Assembly: GCA_021823905.1 (NCBI GenBank)
Contig: JAKALX010000122.1
Span: 1 to 9,324 of the forward strand
Source of the DNA: Chloroflexota bacterium
GTDB lineage: Bacteria; Chloroflexota; Dehalococcoidia; Tepidiformales; Tepidiformaceae
Length of the DNA stretch: 9,324 bases
Direction: 5' to 3'
Positions 1-5,908 of the stretch are shown here, one piece after another; position 1 is the stretch's first letter, and each line of letters opens with the position of its first letter. The translations under genes were made by a program, and so were the position numbers. The notes beneath the pieces were generated by a model. The model did not search any database. It was given only the letters and a program-made list of their open reading frames with translations, and was not told the origin of the DNA.

Positions 1-1389
1 GCGACCTCGAGTCCGGCGCTGGCCGCTACCGACACAAGCGCGTTCTCCGTGACGGCGAGCTCCGGGACCGTCTGGTACTTCGCCGAGGGCTTCACCGGGA
101 ACAACTGGGAGACATGGCTCTACCTCCTCAATGCAACGACGGCATCAGCTCACGTGACCGTCACGTACTTCCAGGCCGCCGGCGCGCCGGTCGTCAAGAA
201 CGTCGTGATCCCGCCCCAGAACCACTTGACGCTGTTCGCGAACGACCCCACCCAGGGTCCCGGCCCGGGCGTCGCCTTCGGCATCACGATCACGTCGGAC
301 CAGCCGATTACGGCTCAGCAATCGCTCATCGACACCGTCGGCCTCCTGGCGCACGGGAGCGTCGGCAGCCAGGTACTCTCCCCGACCTGGTACTTCGCCG
401 AGGGCTTCACCGGCAACGGCTGGCTCACGTTCATCTCGGCGACCAACCCCGGTAGCACAACGGCGAATGTGAGCCTGACCTACCACATGACGGACGGCAC
501 GTCGGTGACTCGCAGCACGACCGTCGCTGCCCAGTCGCGGTTCACCTTCGCCGGGCACGACGACCCCAACAACCCTGCGATCCCCGGCCTGCCGACTGGG
601 GTCGGCCTCGGCAAGGCGTTTTCGGTCAGCATCAGCTCCGACCAGCCGATCGTCTCCCAGGAAGTGCTCATCGACACCGTTGGCCTCCTCGCTCATGGGA
701 CCATCGGCGTCACCTCGCCTGGCACCACCTGGTACTTCGCGGAGGGTGTGACCACGAACTCGTGGCTCACGTTCATCTCGGTCGGCAACCTGACCGGCGG
801 GCCGGCTCAGGTCACGGCAACCTACAACATCCTCGGCCAGCCACCGGTCTCCCGCACGCTGACCGTAGGCGCAGGTACCCGCGCGACTTTCGCTGCGCAG
901 GAGGATCCCAACAACCCGGCGATCCCCGGAACGCCGACGGGTGTGGGTCCTGGCCAGTCCTTTGGCGTCGTGGTCACGTCGGACGTCCCCATCGTCGCCC
1001 AGGAAGTCCTGATCGACCCGAAGCCGAACGTTGCCCTGGCCCACGCGGTCATGGGCTCTCCGTCGCTCAACACCCAGTTCACGTTTGGCGGAGGCTCGAG
1101 CGAGGCCGGCTGGATCACCTTCATCTCGGCGACCAATCCCTCGGGCTCCACGGTGACCGTGAACGCCACCTACTACTTCGAGGGGGCGTTTGCGCCAATA
1201 ACCCAGACCGTCACCCTCGCGGCCAACAGCCGGACAACCTTCGCCAGCTACGACACCGCGACTGGTGTCCCGGCCGGCAGACGCTTCGGCGTAAAGATCA
1301 CCGCCTCGGCCCCGATCATCTCTCAAGAGGTTGCCATAGACGTGGTGCGCTACCTCGCCTACAGCGCAAGAGGTACGCCTGGGCCGTAG
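1..1389 (+). CDS. Secreted WYFAEG-repeat protein, 5'-truncated by the window edge
   Basis: The frame is open from base 1, so the gene starts outside the window; a GTG at 49 lies inside the open frame and is probably not the start. The visible 462 residues are almost entirely four repeats of about 105-116 residues. Each begins with WYFAEG (degraded to FTFGGG in the last), then a W(L/I)TFIS(A/V)xN segment, a xVTxTY strand, a basic/aromatic xRxTFA segment and a closing (I/V)(T/S)SDxPIxxQEVLID block. The pattern of short beta strands, Thr/Ser/Gly/Asn richness and absence of Cys fits an exported, Ig-like surface or S-layer-type protein. Related ILLxNP...SDxPIVxER repeats are common in secreted actinobacterial and Chloroflexota proteins. 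No enzymatic motif is visible, and any N-terminal catalytic or anchoring domain would be outside the window. The stop is followed by a convergent gene. Repeat class is confident, biological role unknown. Confidence 0.85.
   Translation, partial: ATSSPALAATDTSAFSVTASSGTVWYFAEGFTGNNWETWLYLLNATTASAHVTVTYFQAAGAPVVKNVVIPPQNHLTLFANDPTQGPGPGVAFGITITSDQPITAQQSLIDTVGLLAHGSVGSQVLSPTWYFAEGFTGNGWLTFISATNPGSTTANVSLTYHMTDGTSVTRSTTVAAQSRFTFAGHDDPNNPAIPGLPTGVGLGKAFSVSISSDQPIVSQEVLIDTVGLLAHGTIGVTSPGTTWYFAEGVTTNSWLTFISVGNLTGGPAQVTATYNILGQPPVSRTLTVGAGTRATFAAQEDPNNPAIPGTPTGVGPGQSFGVVVTSDVPIVAQEVLIDPKPNVALAHAVMGSPSLNTQFTFGGGSSEAGWITFISATNPSGSTVTVNATYYFEGAFAPITQTVTLAANSRTTFASYDTATGVPAGRRFGVKITASAPIISQEVAIDVVRYLAYSARGTPGP
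73..1386 (+). repeat. Four tandem in-frame protein repeats
   Basis: Repeat units start at about 73, 388, 730 and 1078, giving lengths of 315, 342, 348 and ~309 bases. Units 1 and 2 share near-identical DNA over their first ~30 bases. Units 2 and 3 share identical stretches encoding WLTFIS and PNNPAIPG. Unit 4 is the most diverged and has lost the WYFAEG signature, as expected for a terminal repeat. The blocks of DNA-level identity suggest expansion or gene conversion within the gene. Confidence 0.85.
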
Positions 1390-1462
1390 GCGCATCGGCC
1401 CCGAGGACCTCCAAGGCATTCGCGAAGCATTTGGCCGGCGTGCAGCAGTGCATAGGTCGGGC

Positions 1463-1489
1463 GGTTGCGCGCCCCGAAGGCGTCCAACC
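1463..1489. terminator. Hairpin between convergent genes, possible bidirectional terminator
   Basis: GGTTG (1463-1467) pairs with CAACC (1485-1489). Inside it, after a 2x2 internal loop, CGCC (1470-1473) pairs with GGCG (1479-1482) around a five-base loop. The hairpin lies in the 134-base gap between the convergent repeat protein and the luciferase-like gene. There is no T-tract on either side, so terminator function is only suggested by position. Confidence 0.3.
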
Positions 1490-1523
1490 AGGTGCGCCTG
1501 GCAGGCTGGCCACGGTGGGCGTC

Positions 1524-2495
1524 CTACAGGCCGGCCGCCCGAGCGAAGCGTTCGAGCTCTCCAGGGATGTCCGAGCCGGCGGGCTGATACGCGACCTCTG
1601 TCGCTCCAGCCGCCTCGAGCTGCGCAAGCCGGTCGCGCCATTCGCTCGCGGATTGCGCGTACCCGAAGCGCCGAAGCATTTCTCCGGTGACCACTTTCGC
1701 GTCACGTCTATTCAGCGCGACGAGGTGGCCGTCGTGGAGCGCGACGTGCCGGAGCTCTGGGCTGATTCCCTCCAGTTCGGCGAGCCACTCCCGACCGCCG
1801 GCGAATCCTGAGACATCGCCGCCGCGCTCATAAACGGCATGGAGGGCCACGGCTGCCGCGTGCCCGGCCGCGTCCAGCACCCGTGGCGAGCCGGGATCTT
1901 CGTCACCCATGAGGACCGTGCCGAAAGTGAGGACGACGCAGCGACCGGCGCCGGGGGCAAGAGGCCTCCCGGCTACGAACACGCCATCGGCAAGCTCGTC
2001 GGCGACAGCTCGGCCCTTCGGCCCTCCGATCCCAAGGATGATCGGCACCTCGATGGGCCGCGGCGGGGCGAAGCCCGTGGGCTGCATCATCTGGATCATC
2101 GCGCCGTCCCACTCGACCGCCTCGTCCCGCAACAGTGCTTTCAACGCCGTTACGTACTTGCGCACGAATGTCCAGGGCAGGGGCCTCTGGCCCATGGTCA
2201 TCCGGCCGGTAAACCCCGACCCGATGGCGACGTTGACGCGACCGGGGGCAAGTGACACGAGCGTGGCGATGGCGGCTGCGTTGACCATCGGGTGCCGCAG
2301 GCTGGGTATCAGTACGCCGGGACCGAGCCCGATGTGGCGGGTGCGCGTGGCGGCCAGGGAGAGCATGGACCAGACGTCTGGGTAGAGAGCGGGAGAGTCG
2401 TAGAGCCACGCGTTCCGGAAGCCCAGGCGCTCGGCCACGACGACGTGGTCCGGGGTGGACAGCGAGGTTGCGAAGGCGCAGGAGATCTCGAGCAC
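1524..2495 (-). CDS. Luciferase-like (LLM class) F420-dependent oxidoreductase
   Basis: A 323-residue single-domain TIM-barrel protein of the bacterial luciferase-like monooxygenase superfamily, the class that uses F420 or FMN for hydride transfer. Visible family signatures are an AERLGFRNAWLYDSP segment near residues 21-35, T-x-x-IGLGPGV (53-61), the RHPMxNAAAIATL helix (68-79), SLAPGRVNVAIGSGFTGR (81-98), typical of the cofactor-binding loop, and the PIILGIGGPKG strand-turn (151-161). The C-terminal half ends with DRLAQLEAAGATEVAYQPAG, also typical. The GTG at 2495 is preferred over the more upstream GTG at 2537: it begins directly with the conserved LEISCAF strand, and a good promoter puts the transcript start at this codon. 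It is divergently arranged with capA. The substrate cannot be told from sequence, and the choice of F420 over FMN is inferred from the subfamily. Confidence 0.88.
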   Translation of the reverse strand: MLEISCAFATSLSTPDHVVVAERLGFRNAWLYDSPALYPDVWSMLSLAATRTRHIGLGPGVLIPSLRHPMVNAAAIATLVSLAPGRVNVAIGSGFTGRMTMGQRPLPWTFVRKYVTALKALLRDEAVEWDGAMIQMMQPTGFAPPRPIEVPIILGIGGPKGRAVADELADGVFVAGRPLAPGAGRCVVLTFGTVLMGDEDPGSPRVLDAAGHAAAVALHAVYERGGDVSGFAGGREWLAELEGISPELRHVALHDGHLVALNRRDAKVVTGEMLRRFGYAQSASEWRDRLAQLEAAGATEVAYQPAGSDIPGELERFARAAGL

Positions 2496-2502
2496 GGCTG
2501 GG

Positions 2503-2532
2503 ACTATAGGCAGCCTGGCGGAAGCTCGGCAA
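2503..2532 (-). promoter_or_regulatory. Promoter of the luciferase-like gene, apparently leaderless
   Basis: On the minus strand, -35 TTGCCG (2527-2532) and -10 TATAGT (2503-2508) are separated by 18 bases. The -10 is followed by 7 bases and then the GTG at 2495, so transcription would start at or next to the start codon. No Shine-Dalgarno sequence precedes the GTG, which agrees with a leaderless message. Confidence 0.6.
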
Positions 2533-2593
2533 CACACAGCAAAGCAGGCCAGGCGCAGAGCTCATGTCCGCGTTGGTTTACCAGGACTGCGAC

Positions 2594-2617
2594 CTGGCAC
2601 GATCACCCTCGTGCCGG
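2594..2617. other. 9-bp inverted repeat in the divergent intergenic region
   Basis: CTGGCACGA pairs with TCGTGCCGG (seven Watson-Crick pairs, one wobble, one closing C-G) around a six-base loop TCACCC. It lies between the luciferase-like promoter and copy A of the non-coding element. No T-tract follows, so it may be an operator-like dyad rather than a terminator. Apart from it, nothing convincing was seen in 2533-2711. Confidence 0.4.
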
Positions 2618-2711
2618 CGAAGCCTCCATGCCGCTTGCCAATCCTGTCCGCCACGTTCATGACAGACAGCAATCTCTATGACAATGGGTGATCCCGCCTC
2701 GAGTTCCCTCT

Positions 2712-2907
2712 CCCGGGGAAGTTCTCGTTTGTGCAAGCCGGTTCCTGCAACGGGTCGCGAGACGTCCCCCCAGCGCTCCTGGACCCAGTTTCTCGTGATG
2801 GGGGATTTTCACGGTGACCCTAACCGGCGCGGGCGGGAGATCCTTAACGCGGTCGGCGGCAACCTCGAGCTCTTGCGCCGGGGAGGGCCCACGAGCGAAA
2901 TGAGTCC
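2712..2907 (+). repeat. Non-coding repeat element, copy A (decayed or diverged)
   Basis: This copy aligns without net gaps to copy B at a constant offset of 2989. Shared blocks are GGGGAAGTTCTC (2715-2726), GTGC(A/G)AG near 2731, TGCAA then GGTCGC (2746-2758), CAGTTTC (2786-2792), GTGATGGG (2795-2802), CCTTAACGCGG (2842-2852), GGGGAGG(A/G)CCCAC (2880-2892) and GAGTCC (2902-2907). Hairpins can be drawn at 2726-2764, 2803-2843 and 2855-2879, at roughly the places where copy B folds, though the pairing registers differ by one or two bases. It ends ~110 bases before capA. Orientation is taken from the downstream genes. Function unknown; a structured RNA, an old regulatory region or a mobile repeat are all possible. 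Confidence 0.6.
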
Positions 2908-3003
2908 TGCAGCGCGGCGTCGCATTGGGCGGTTACCCGGAGCCAGCCAGCGAACGGCGCCTTCGATCCAGTCGCTGAGCCACCGGCACGGGCCCGGTGC
3001 ACG

Positions 3004-3009
3004 TATGAT
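3004..3009 (+). promoter_or_regulatory. -10 box of capA, probably leaderless
   Basis: TATGAT ends 8 bases before the ATG at 3018, placing the transcript start about at the start codon. No Shine-Dalgarno sequence is present between them. The expected -35 region (about 2980-2986) has no good match to TTGACA, so promoter strength is uncertain. Confidence 0.5.
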
Positions 3010-3017
3010 CCCGCCCG

Positions 3018-4040
3018 ATGCGCCGGCTCGTCGTCGTTCTGGCTCTCGCGATGGGACTCGTCCTGGCGGCGGCCACGGTCGCGACCCGCGTGACACGCTC
3101 GGCCGTCGCCGCCCCCGCGCCACCAGTGGCCACCTACCGGCTCGTCGTCCCGGAACTCACCCACGACGAGCCACGGCACGTCGTGCTGGCTGCCGTCGGG
3201 GACGTGATGCTCGCCCGAACGGTGGGCGAGCGGATTCTCATTGATGGCTCGAGCGTTCCGGTCGCCGGCGTCTCGGGCACGCTGGCTGCGGCGGACCTCG
3301 TCACCGCGAACCTCGAATGCGCCCTGAGCAACCGGGGAACACCAGCGGCAAAGGGGTTCATCTTCCGCGCTCCCCCGGCCGCCGCTGATGCGCTGGTTGC
3401 CGGGGGAGTAAGCGTCGTCAGCCTCGCGAACAACCACACGCTCGACTACGGCCCAGAAGCGCTTGCGGACACGGAGGCCTACCTCGACGCGCACCATGTC
3501 GCCCATGTGGGCGCCGGCGCGAACGCGGCCGCAGCCCGACGTCCCGTCGTGCTCGAACGGAACGGCCTGCGCGTGGCCTTCCTTTCGTATGCCGACGTGC
3601 CGGTCGAGTGGAGCGGCTTCGACACCCGTTCGTGGGAGGCAGGCCCGGAGACCCCCGGGATTGCGTGGCTCAATCCGGACCAGGTTCAGGCAGACGTGGC
3701 CAATGCCCGGCGTGTTGCCGATCTCGTCGTCGTGTTCATGCACTTTGGCTTGGAGAACGACTACACGCCGACCGACATGCAGCGGGCCGAGGCTCGCGCC
3801 GCGATCGACGCCGGAGCCGCGCTGGTTGTTGGCCATCACCCACACGTGATCCAGCCGGTGGAGTGGTATGGCGGCGGGCTCATCGCTTACAGCATGGGGA
3901 ACTTCGTGTTCGACGGGTCGGATAACCCAACGGACGACTCGGCGATCCTGCTCGTCGACCTGACGGAGACCGGCGTGACCTCGTACCGGCTCGTGCCAGT
4001 GAGGCTCGACAGCGCAGGGTTCCCGTCCCTGGCGCCGTAG
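3018..4040 (+). CDS. capA: CapA family protein (PGA_cap metallophosphatase-like)
   Basis: A 340-residue member of the CapA/PgsA-type family, calcineurin-like phosphoesterase folds associated with poly-gamma-glutamate capsule synthesis and found widely as stand-alone exported proteins. Residues 1-22 are a basic start plus hydrophobic segment, followed by an Ala/Pro linker (possible signal cleavage near residue 32), so the protein acts outside the membrane or anchored to it. Metal-site motifs in order: GDVMLAR (61-67), NLECALS (98-104), LANNHTLDYG (136-145), MHFGLEND (241-248), GHHPHV (272-277) and YSMGNFVFD (291-299). All usual key residues appear present. The ATG was chosen because it begins the signal segment and sits 8 bases after a -10 box. 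No capB/capC ligase genes are nearby, so a capsule role is not supported by context and the true substrate is unknown. The gene sits between copy A of the repeat element and an amidohydrolase remnant that starts within ~40 bases of its stop. Confidence 0.9.
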   Translation: MRRLVVVLALAMGLVLAAATVATRVTRSAVAAPAPPVATYRLVVPELTHDEPRHVVLAAVGDVMLARTVGERILIDGSSVPVAGVSGTLAAADLVTANLECALSNRGTPAAKGFIFRAPPAAADALVAGGVSVVSLANNHTLDYGPEALADTEAYLDAHHVAHVGAGANAAAARRPVVLERNGLRVAFLSYADVPVEWSGFDTRSWEAGPETPGIAWLNPDQVQADVANARRVADLVVVFMHFGLENDYTPTDMQRAEARAAIDAGAALVVGHHPHVIQPVEWYGGGLIAYSMGNFVFDGSDNPTDDSAILLVDLTETGVTSYRLVPVRLDSAGFPSLAP

Positions 4041-4077
4041 CGGAGAGGCCATGCGCCTCGGGCGTCGTGACAACGCG

Positions 4078-4233
4078 TTGCGGGGCATCCCGATCGACGC
4101 GGCCTGGTCGCTGCGGATGGGTCGGGAGATCGGGAGCATGGCGGCGGGAGGAAGGCGGACTTCACGGTGCTGGCCGAAGACCCATTCGAGGTAGCCCCGG
4201 TTCGAGGGGACGCTGTATCCGGTTGCTCGCTGA
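4078..4233 (+). pseudogene. Decayed 3' end of a YtcJ-like amidohydrolase gene
   Basis: Bases 4093-4192 match 7443-7543 of the intact amidohydrolase at about nine bases in ten. They encode IDAAWSLRM, then after a one-base loss near 4149-4151 ADFTVLAEDPFEV. About 35 further bases are missing at ~4199. The reading frame then resumes with TTCGAGGGGACG (4201) encoding FEGTLYPVAR and a TGA at 4231-4233, a plausible native C-terminus for this family that differs from the FEGAVFETGT end of the intact gene. Weak similarity may extend back to ~4052. There is no start codon, no active site and no 5' portion, so this is a remnant. It begins just after capA, and together with element copy A it looks like the shell of a second copy of the 5701-7619 module. 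Confidence 0.85.
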
Positions 4234-4292
4234 GTCGCCAGTGGGGCCTGACGCCGAGGAAACATCTGCATCTCGACGATCTGTCGCCGGCC

Positions 4293-4886
4293 TCACGCTC
4301 GGTGGTGCACGGACACCGCGTAACCGCCGTCCGCGACCCAGTCGCCGCGCTCCCAGGTTGTATAGCGTTCCGCTAACTCCAGTCCCGCAGCCGATGCAAG
4401 CACGTCGTAGCGCTGGGTGGTCAGGCCCACGCGCCGGAGCTGGAAGCCCGCGACGAGGAGGCCTCCCTTGCGAAGGTGTCGCGCCACGTTAGCCAGTACC
4501 TCCGCTTCGGTCCCCGGCGTCAGGAAGATCATCACGTTCCCCGCAGCCACCACCGCATCGAACGTCCGGGCGAGGTCGACCGTTGCCAGGTCCGCGTGGT
4601 GCCACTCGAGGTGAGGCGCTTTGCGGCGTGCAGTCGCGAGCATGGCATCGTCCAGGTCGACGCCCACGACATCGAGGCCACGGCGGGCAAGTTCGCGGCC
4701 CACCCGTCCGGTCCCGCAACCCGCGTCCAGCACGGACCTCAGTTCGTACCTGCGCAGGAAGTCGGCCTCGCCGTGCACATTCTCGCCAGCGGCTTCGCGT
4801 CGCTCGTAGCTAGCGTCATAGCTGTCACCATCCGCACGTCCCGTTGAGAGCCAGGGGTTCGGTAAGTCGGCCAAGTCGCTGCCCAA
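4293..4886 (-). CDS. Class I SAM-dependent methyltransferase
   Basis: A 197-residue Rossmann-fold methyltransferase. Motif I VLDAGCGTG is at 52-60, the acidic end of strand beta2 GVDLD at 75-79, the ADL motif at 98-100, the strand-beta4 region FDAVVAAGNVMIFL at 109-122, and the post-methyltransferase segment LRKGGLLVAGFQL at 138-150. The N-terminus (LPNPWL, SYDASY, ENVHGEADF) is characteristic of a small actinobacterial-type methyltransferase group and shows the gene is essentially complete. The start is uncertain: TTG at 4886 has a purine-rich GAGAGG directly against it, while an in-frame TTG at 4874 would be 12 bases downstream of the same stretch. The frame also stays open upstream into the adjoining regulator fragment. 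The stop is 59 bases from the amidohydrolase remnant, transcribed toward it. The methyl acceptor cannot be predicted. Confidence 0.85.
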   Translation of the reverse strand: MGSDLADLPNPWLSTGRADGDSYDASYERREAAGENVHGEADFLRRYELRSVLDAGCGTGRVGRELARRGLDVVGVDLDDAMLATARRKAPHLEWHHADLATVDLARTFDAVVAAGNVMIFLTPGTEAEVLANVARHLRKGGLLVAGFQLRRVGLTTQRYDVLASAAGLELAERYTTWERGDWVADGGYAVSVHHRA

Positions 4887-4897
4887 CCTCTCATTTT

Positions 4898-5505
4898 CTG
4901 TTGCCAGGTGCAGAGGACCTGCACGGGGATTTCGGCCAGGCGCCGGGCGATGTGCCGCACGAGCAACAGCGACGAGTCGTCGGCCCAGTGAACGTCATCC
5001 AGGACGAGGAGGATGGGACGCACCCCAGCGGCTCGTTCGAGGAAGTCGCTCCAGGCACTCTGTAGCAGTCGCCGGCCTTCTTCGGGCGCCACTTGTGCGG
5101 CCAGGGGTAGCTCGGGGAAGAGACGCCGCAGGCCGGGTGCCAGCCGTGCCAATTCGGGACCCGCGTCGCCGAGCCACTGCCGGAGGTCGCTAGCCGGGAC
5201 GACACGTGCAAGCTGCTCCACGGCTTCGACGAACGGCTGGTAGGGCAGTCCGCCCTCCATGTCGTAGCAGTGTCCGACTACCGTGAGGAATCCTAGGTCC
5301 CGTGCCTCGCCGGTGAGCTCCTCGCAAGGCGCGTCTTGCCCACGCCCGGTTCGCCGCCGATCATCGCGAGCCCGCCGCGACCGCCGGCCGCGTCGTCAAG
5401 CATGTGCCGCAGAGTCCCCCACTCTTCGTCGCGGCCCACGAACGGGGTGCGGCCGGCGGCGTTGGCGTCTGGCCGGTGGCGTTGTGTCCCAGGTTCCACG
5501 CTCAC
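4898..5505 (-). pseudogene. N-terminal fragment of a LuxR/LAL-type ATPase regulator, frameshifted and truncated
   Basis: From the GTG at 5505 the protein reads through RTPFVGRDEEW and a Walker A GGEPGVGKT (residues 50-58) to TRLA. One base is then missing from an Arg codon at 5321-5322. In the next frame the sequence continues naturally as ELTGEARDLGFLTVVGHC, then MEGGLPYQPFVEAVEQLA, and a Walker B LVLDDVHWAD (4979-5008). Similarity ends at VQVLCTWQQ (~4898). This order is that of the STAND-type ATPase at the N-terminus of large LuxR-family (LAL) regulators and related proteins, usually around 900 or more residues, so only ~200 remain and the sensor/TPR and HTH parts are gone. The break lies about a dozen bases from the methyltransferase start, suggesting a deletion or insertion joined the two. 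It is probably non-functional. Confidence 0.8.
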
Positions 5506-5511
5506 GGGGGC

Positions 5512-5517
5512 ATTCTA
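5512..5517 (-). promoter_or_regulatory. -10 box of the regulator fragment, probably leaderless
   Basis: Minus-strand TAGAAT is followed by 6 bases and the GTG at 5505. This repeats the geometry seen at the luciferase-like gene and capA and supports this GTG as the original start. No clear -35 match was found. Confidence 0.45.
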
Positions 5518-5640
5518 GTCCCCAATGCAAGCGCTCGGCGGGCGCGTCGGCCTCACAGCGGATGCGGGTGTTCCAGCCACGAGGGATCTGCTCTGTTCAC
5601 CCAATGAAAAGGCTCCGACTAGGCTGAGGCCGGGCTAACC

Positions 5641-5675
5641 CCGTCACCGTCACGACCGTCAGCCATCCTGATGGC
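5641..5675. promoter_or_regulatory. Three CCGTCA hexamers next to a GCCATC/GATGGC dyad
   Basis: CCGTCA occurs at 5641-5646, 5647-5652 and 5656-5661. It is immediately followed by the near-perfect dyad GCCATC-CT-GATGGC (5662-5675). The cluster lies in the divergent region upstream of element copy B and could bind a regulator, but no cognate protein is identified. Nothing else convincing was seen in 5518-5700. Confidence 0.35.
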
Positions 5676-5714
5676 AACGTGCGATCCGGCGTCGACAGCC
5701 CCGGGGGAAGTTCT

Positions 5715-5755
5715 CCGATGTGCGAGTCCGTTCGTGCAAGCGGTCGCAACATCGG
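5715..5755 (+). other. 16-pair imperfect hairpin in copy B
   Basis: CCGATGT (5715-5721) pairs with ACATCGG (5749-5755). After a bulged A, GCGA (5722-5725) pairs with TCGC (5744-5747). After a two-base GT bulge, CCGTT (5728-5732) pairs with AGCGG (5739-5743) around the six-base loop CGTGCA. Only one of the 16 pairs is a wobble. Copy A can form about 13 pairs in the corresponding place (2726-2764) with a slipped register. Whether it acts as RNA or DNA is unknown. Confidence 0.6.
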
Positions 5756-5895
5756 CCGCCACCCCTCCAAATTTCAGTTTCCGGTGATGGGCGCTACTTT
5801 CGCGGTCCGAACTCGGGATTGAGGCGAGCGCCTTAACGCGGCCTGCGGGAAGTTTGCCCTTCCAACCTGGGGAGGACCCACCGGCTGCGGCCGCG

Positions 5896-5901
5896 TAGAG
5901 T
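5896..5901 (+). promoter_or_regulatory. -10 box for the leader ORF and amidohydrolase
   Basis: TAGAGT is followed by exactly 7 bases and the ATG of the short leader ORF at 5909, the same spacing as at the luciferase-like gene. It lies within the conserved right end of element copy B. No good -35 hexamer is visible at 17-18 bases upstream, where the conserved GGGGAGGACCCAC block sits, so activator dependence is possible. Confidence 0.5.
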
Positions 5902-5908
5902 CCGCGTC

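Larger units (their letters stand above)
5701..5904 (+). repeat. Non-coding repeat element, copy B (well-structured copy)
   Basis: Homologous to copy A with no net gap, sharing GGGGAAGTTCTC (5704-5715), TGCAA (5735-5739), GGTCGC (5742-5747), CAGTTTC (5775-5781), GTGATGGG (5784-5791), CCTTAACGCGG (5831-5841), GGGGAGG(A/G)CCCAC (5869-5881) and GAGTCC (5898-5903). It can fold into three hairpins: a 16-pair one at 5715-5755, a long-loop one closing 5790-5795 with 5827-5832, and a small one at 5848-5863. Its right end contains the -10 box of the leader ORF/amidohydrolase, so at least that part is promoter-proximal. None of the frames checked shows codon-like conservation against copy A. Confidence 0.6.

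Noticed and set aside
145..1641. 498-residue open frame on the minus strand opposite the repeat protein
   Set aside because: Arg/Gly/Asp-rich shadow frame typical of high-GC DNA; the plus strand has clear protein repeats, and the frame runs into the luciferase-like gene.
762..1811. 349-residue plus-strand open frame
   Set aside because: It overlaps both the repeat protein and the luciferase-like gene in other frames and has low-complexity His/Arg/Pro composition.
2611..2691. 26-codon GTG-started ORF preceded by CACGAT and 7 bases, resembling a leaderless start
   Set aside because: The -10 lacks its first T, there is no good -35, and the site lies inside the 2594-2617 dyad; no coding evidence.
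2715..2892. Minus-strand frame open through both element copies, ending in a shared RTSPG
   Set aside because: Tempting because it is open in both, but mismatches are even across codon positions and many changes are radical, so protein coding is not supported.
2678..3244. 188-residue plus-strand frame across element A and into capA
   Set aside because: The corresponding frame in copy B has a stop, differences between the copies are not concentrated at third positions, and it overlaps the capA signal segment.
2844..4271. 475-residue minus-strand open frame opposite capA
   Set aside because: capA has all its family motifs on the plus strand; this frame has no recognisable domain and is a shadow.
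4739..4900. Continuation of the regulator fragment's frame to a stop at 4739
   Set aside because: After CTWQQ the residues no longer resemble the family, and this stretch codes for the methyltransferase N-terminus in another frame.
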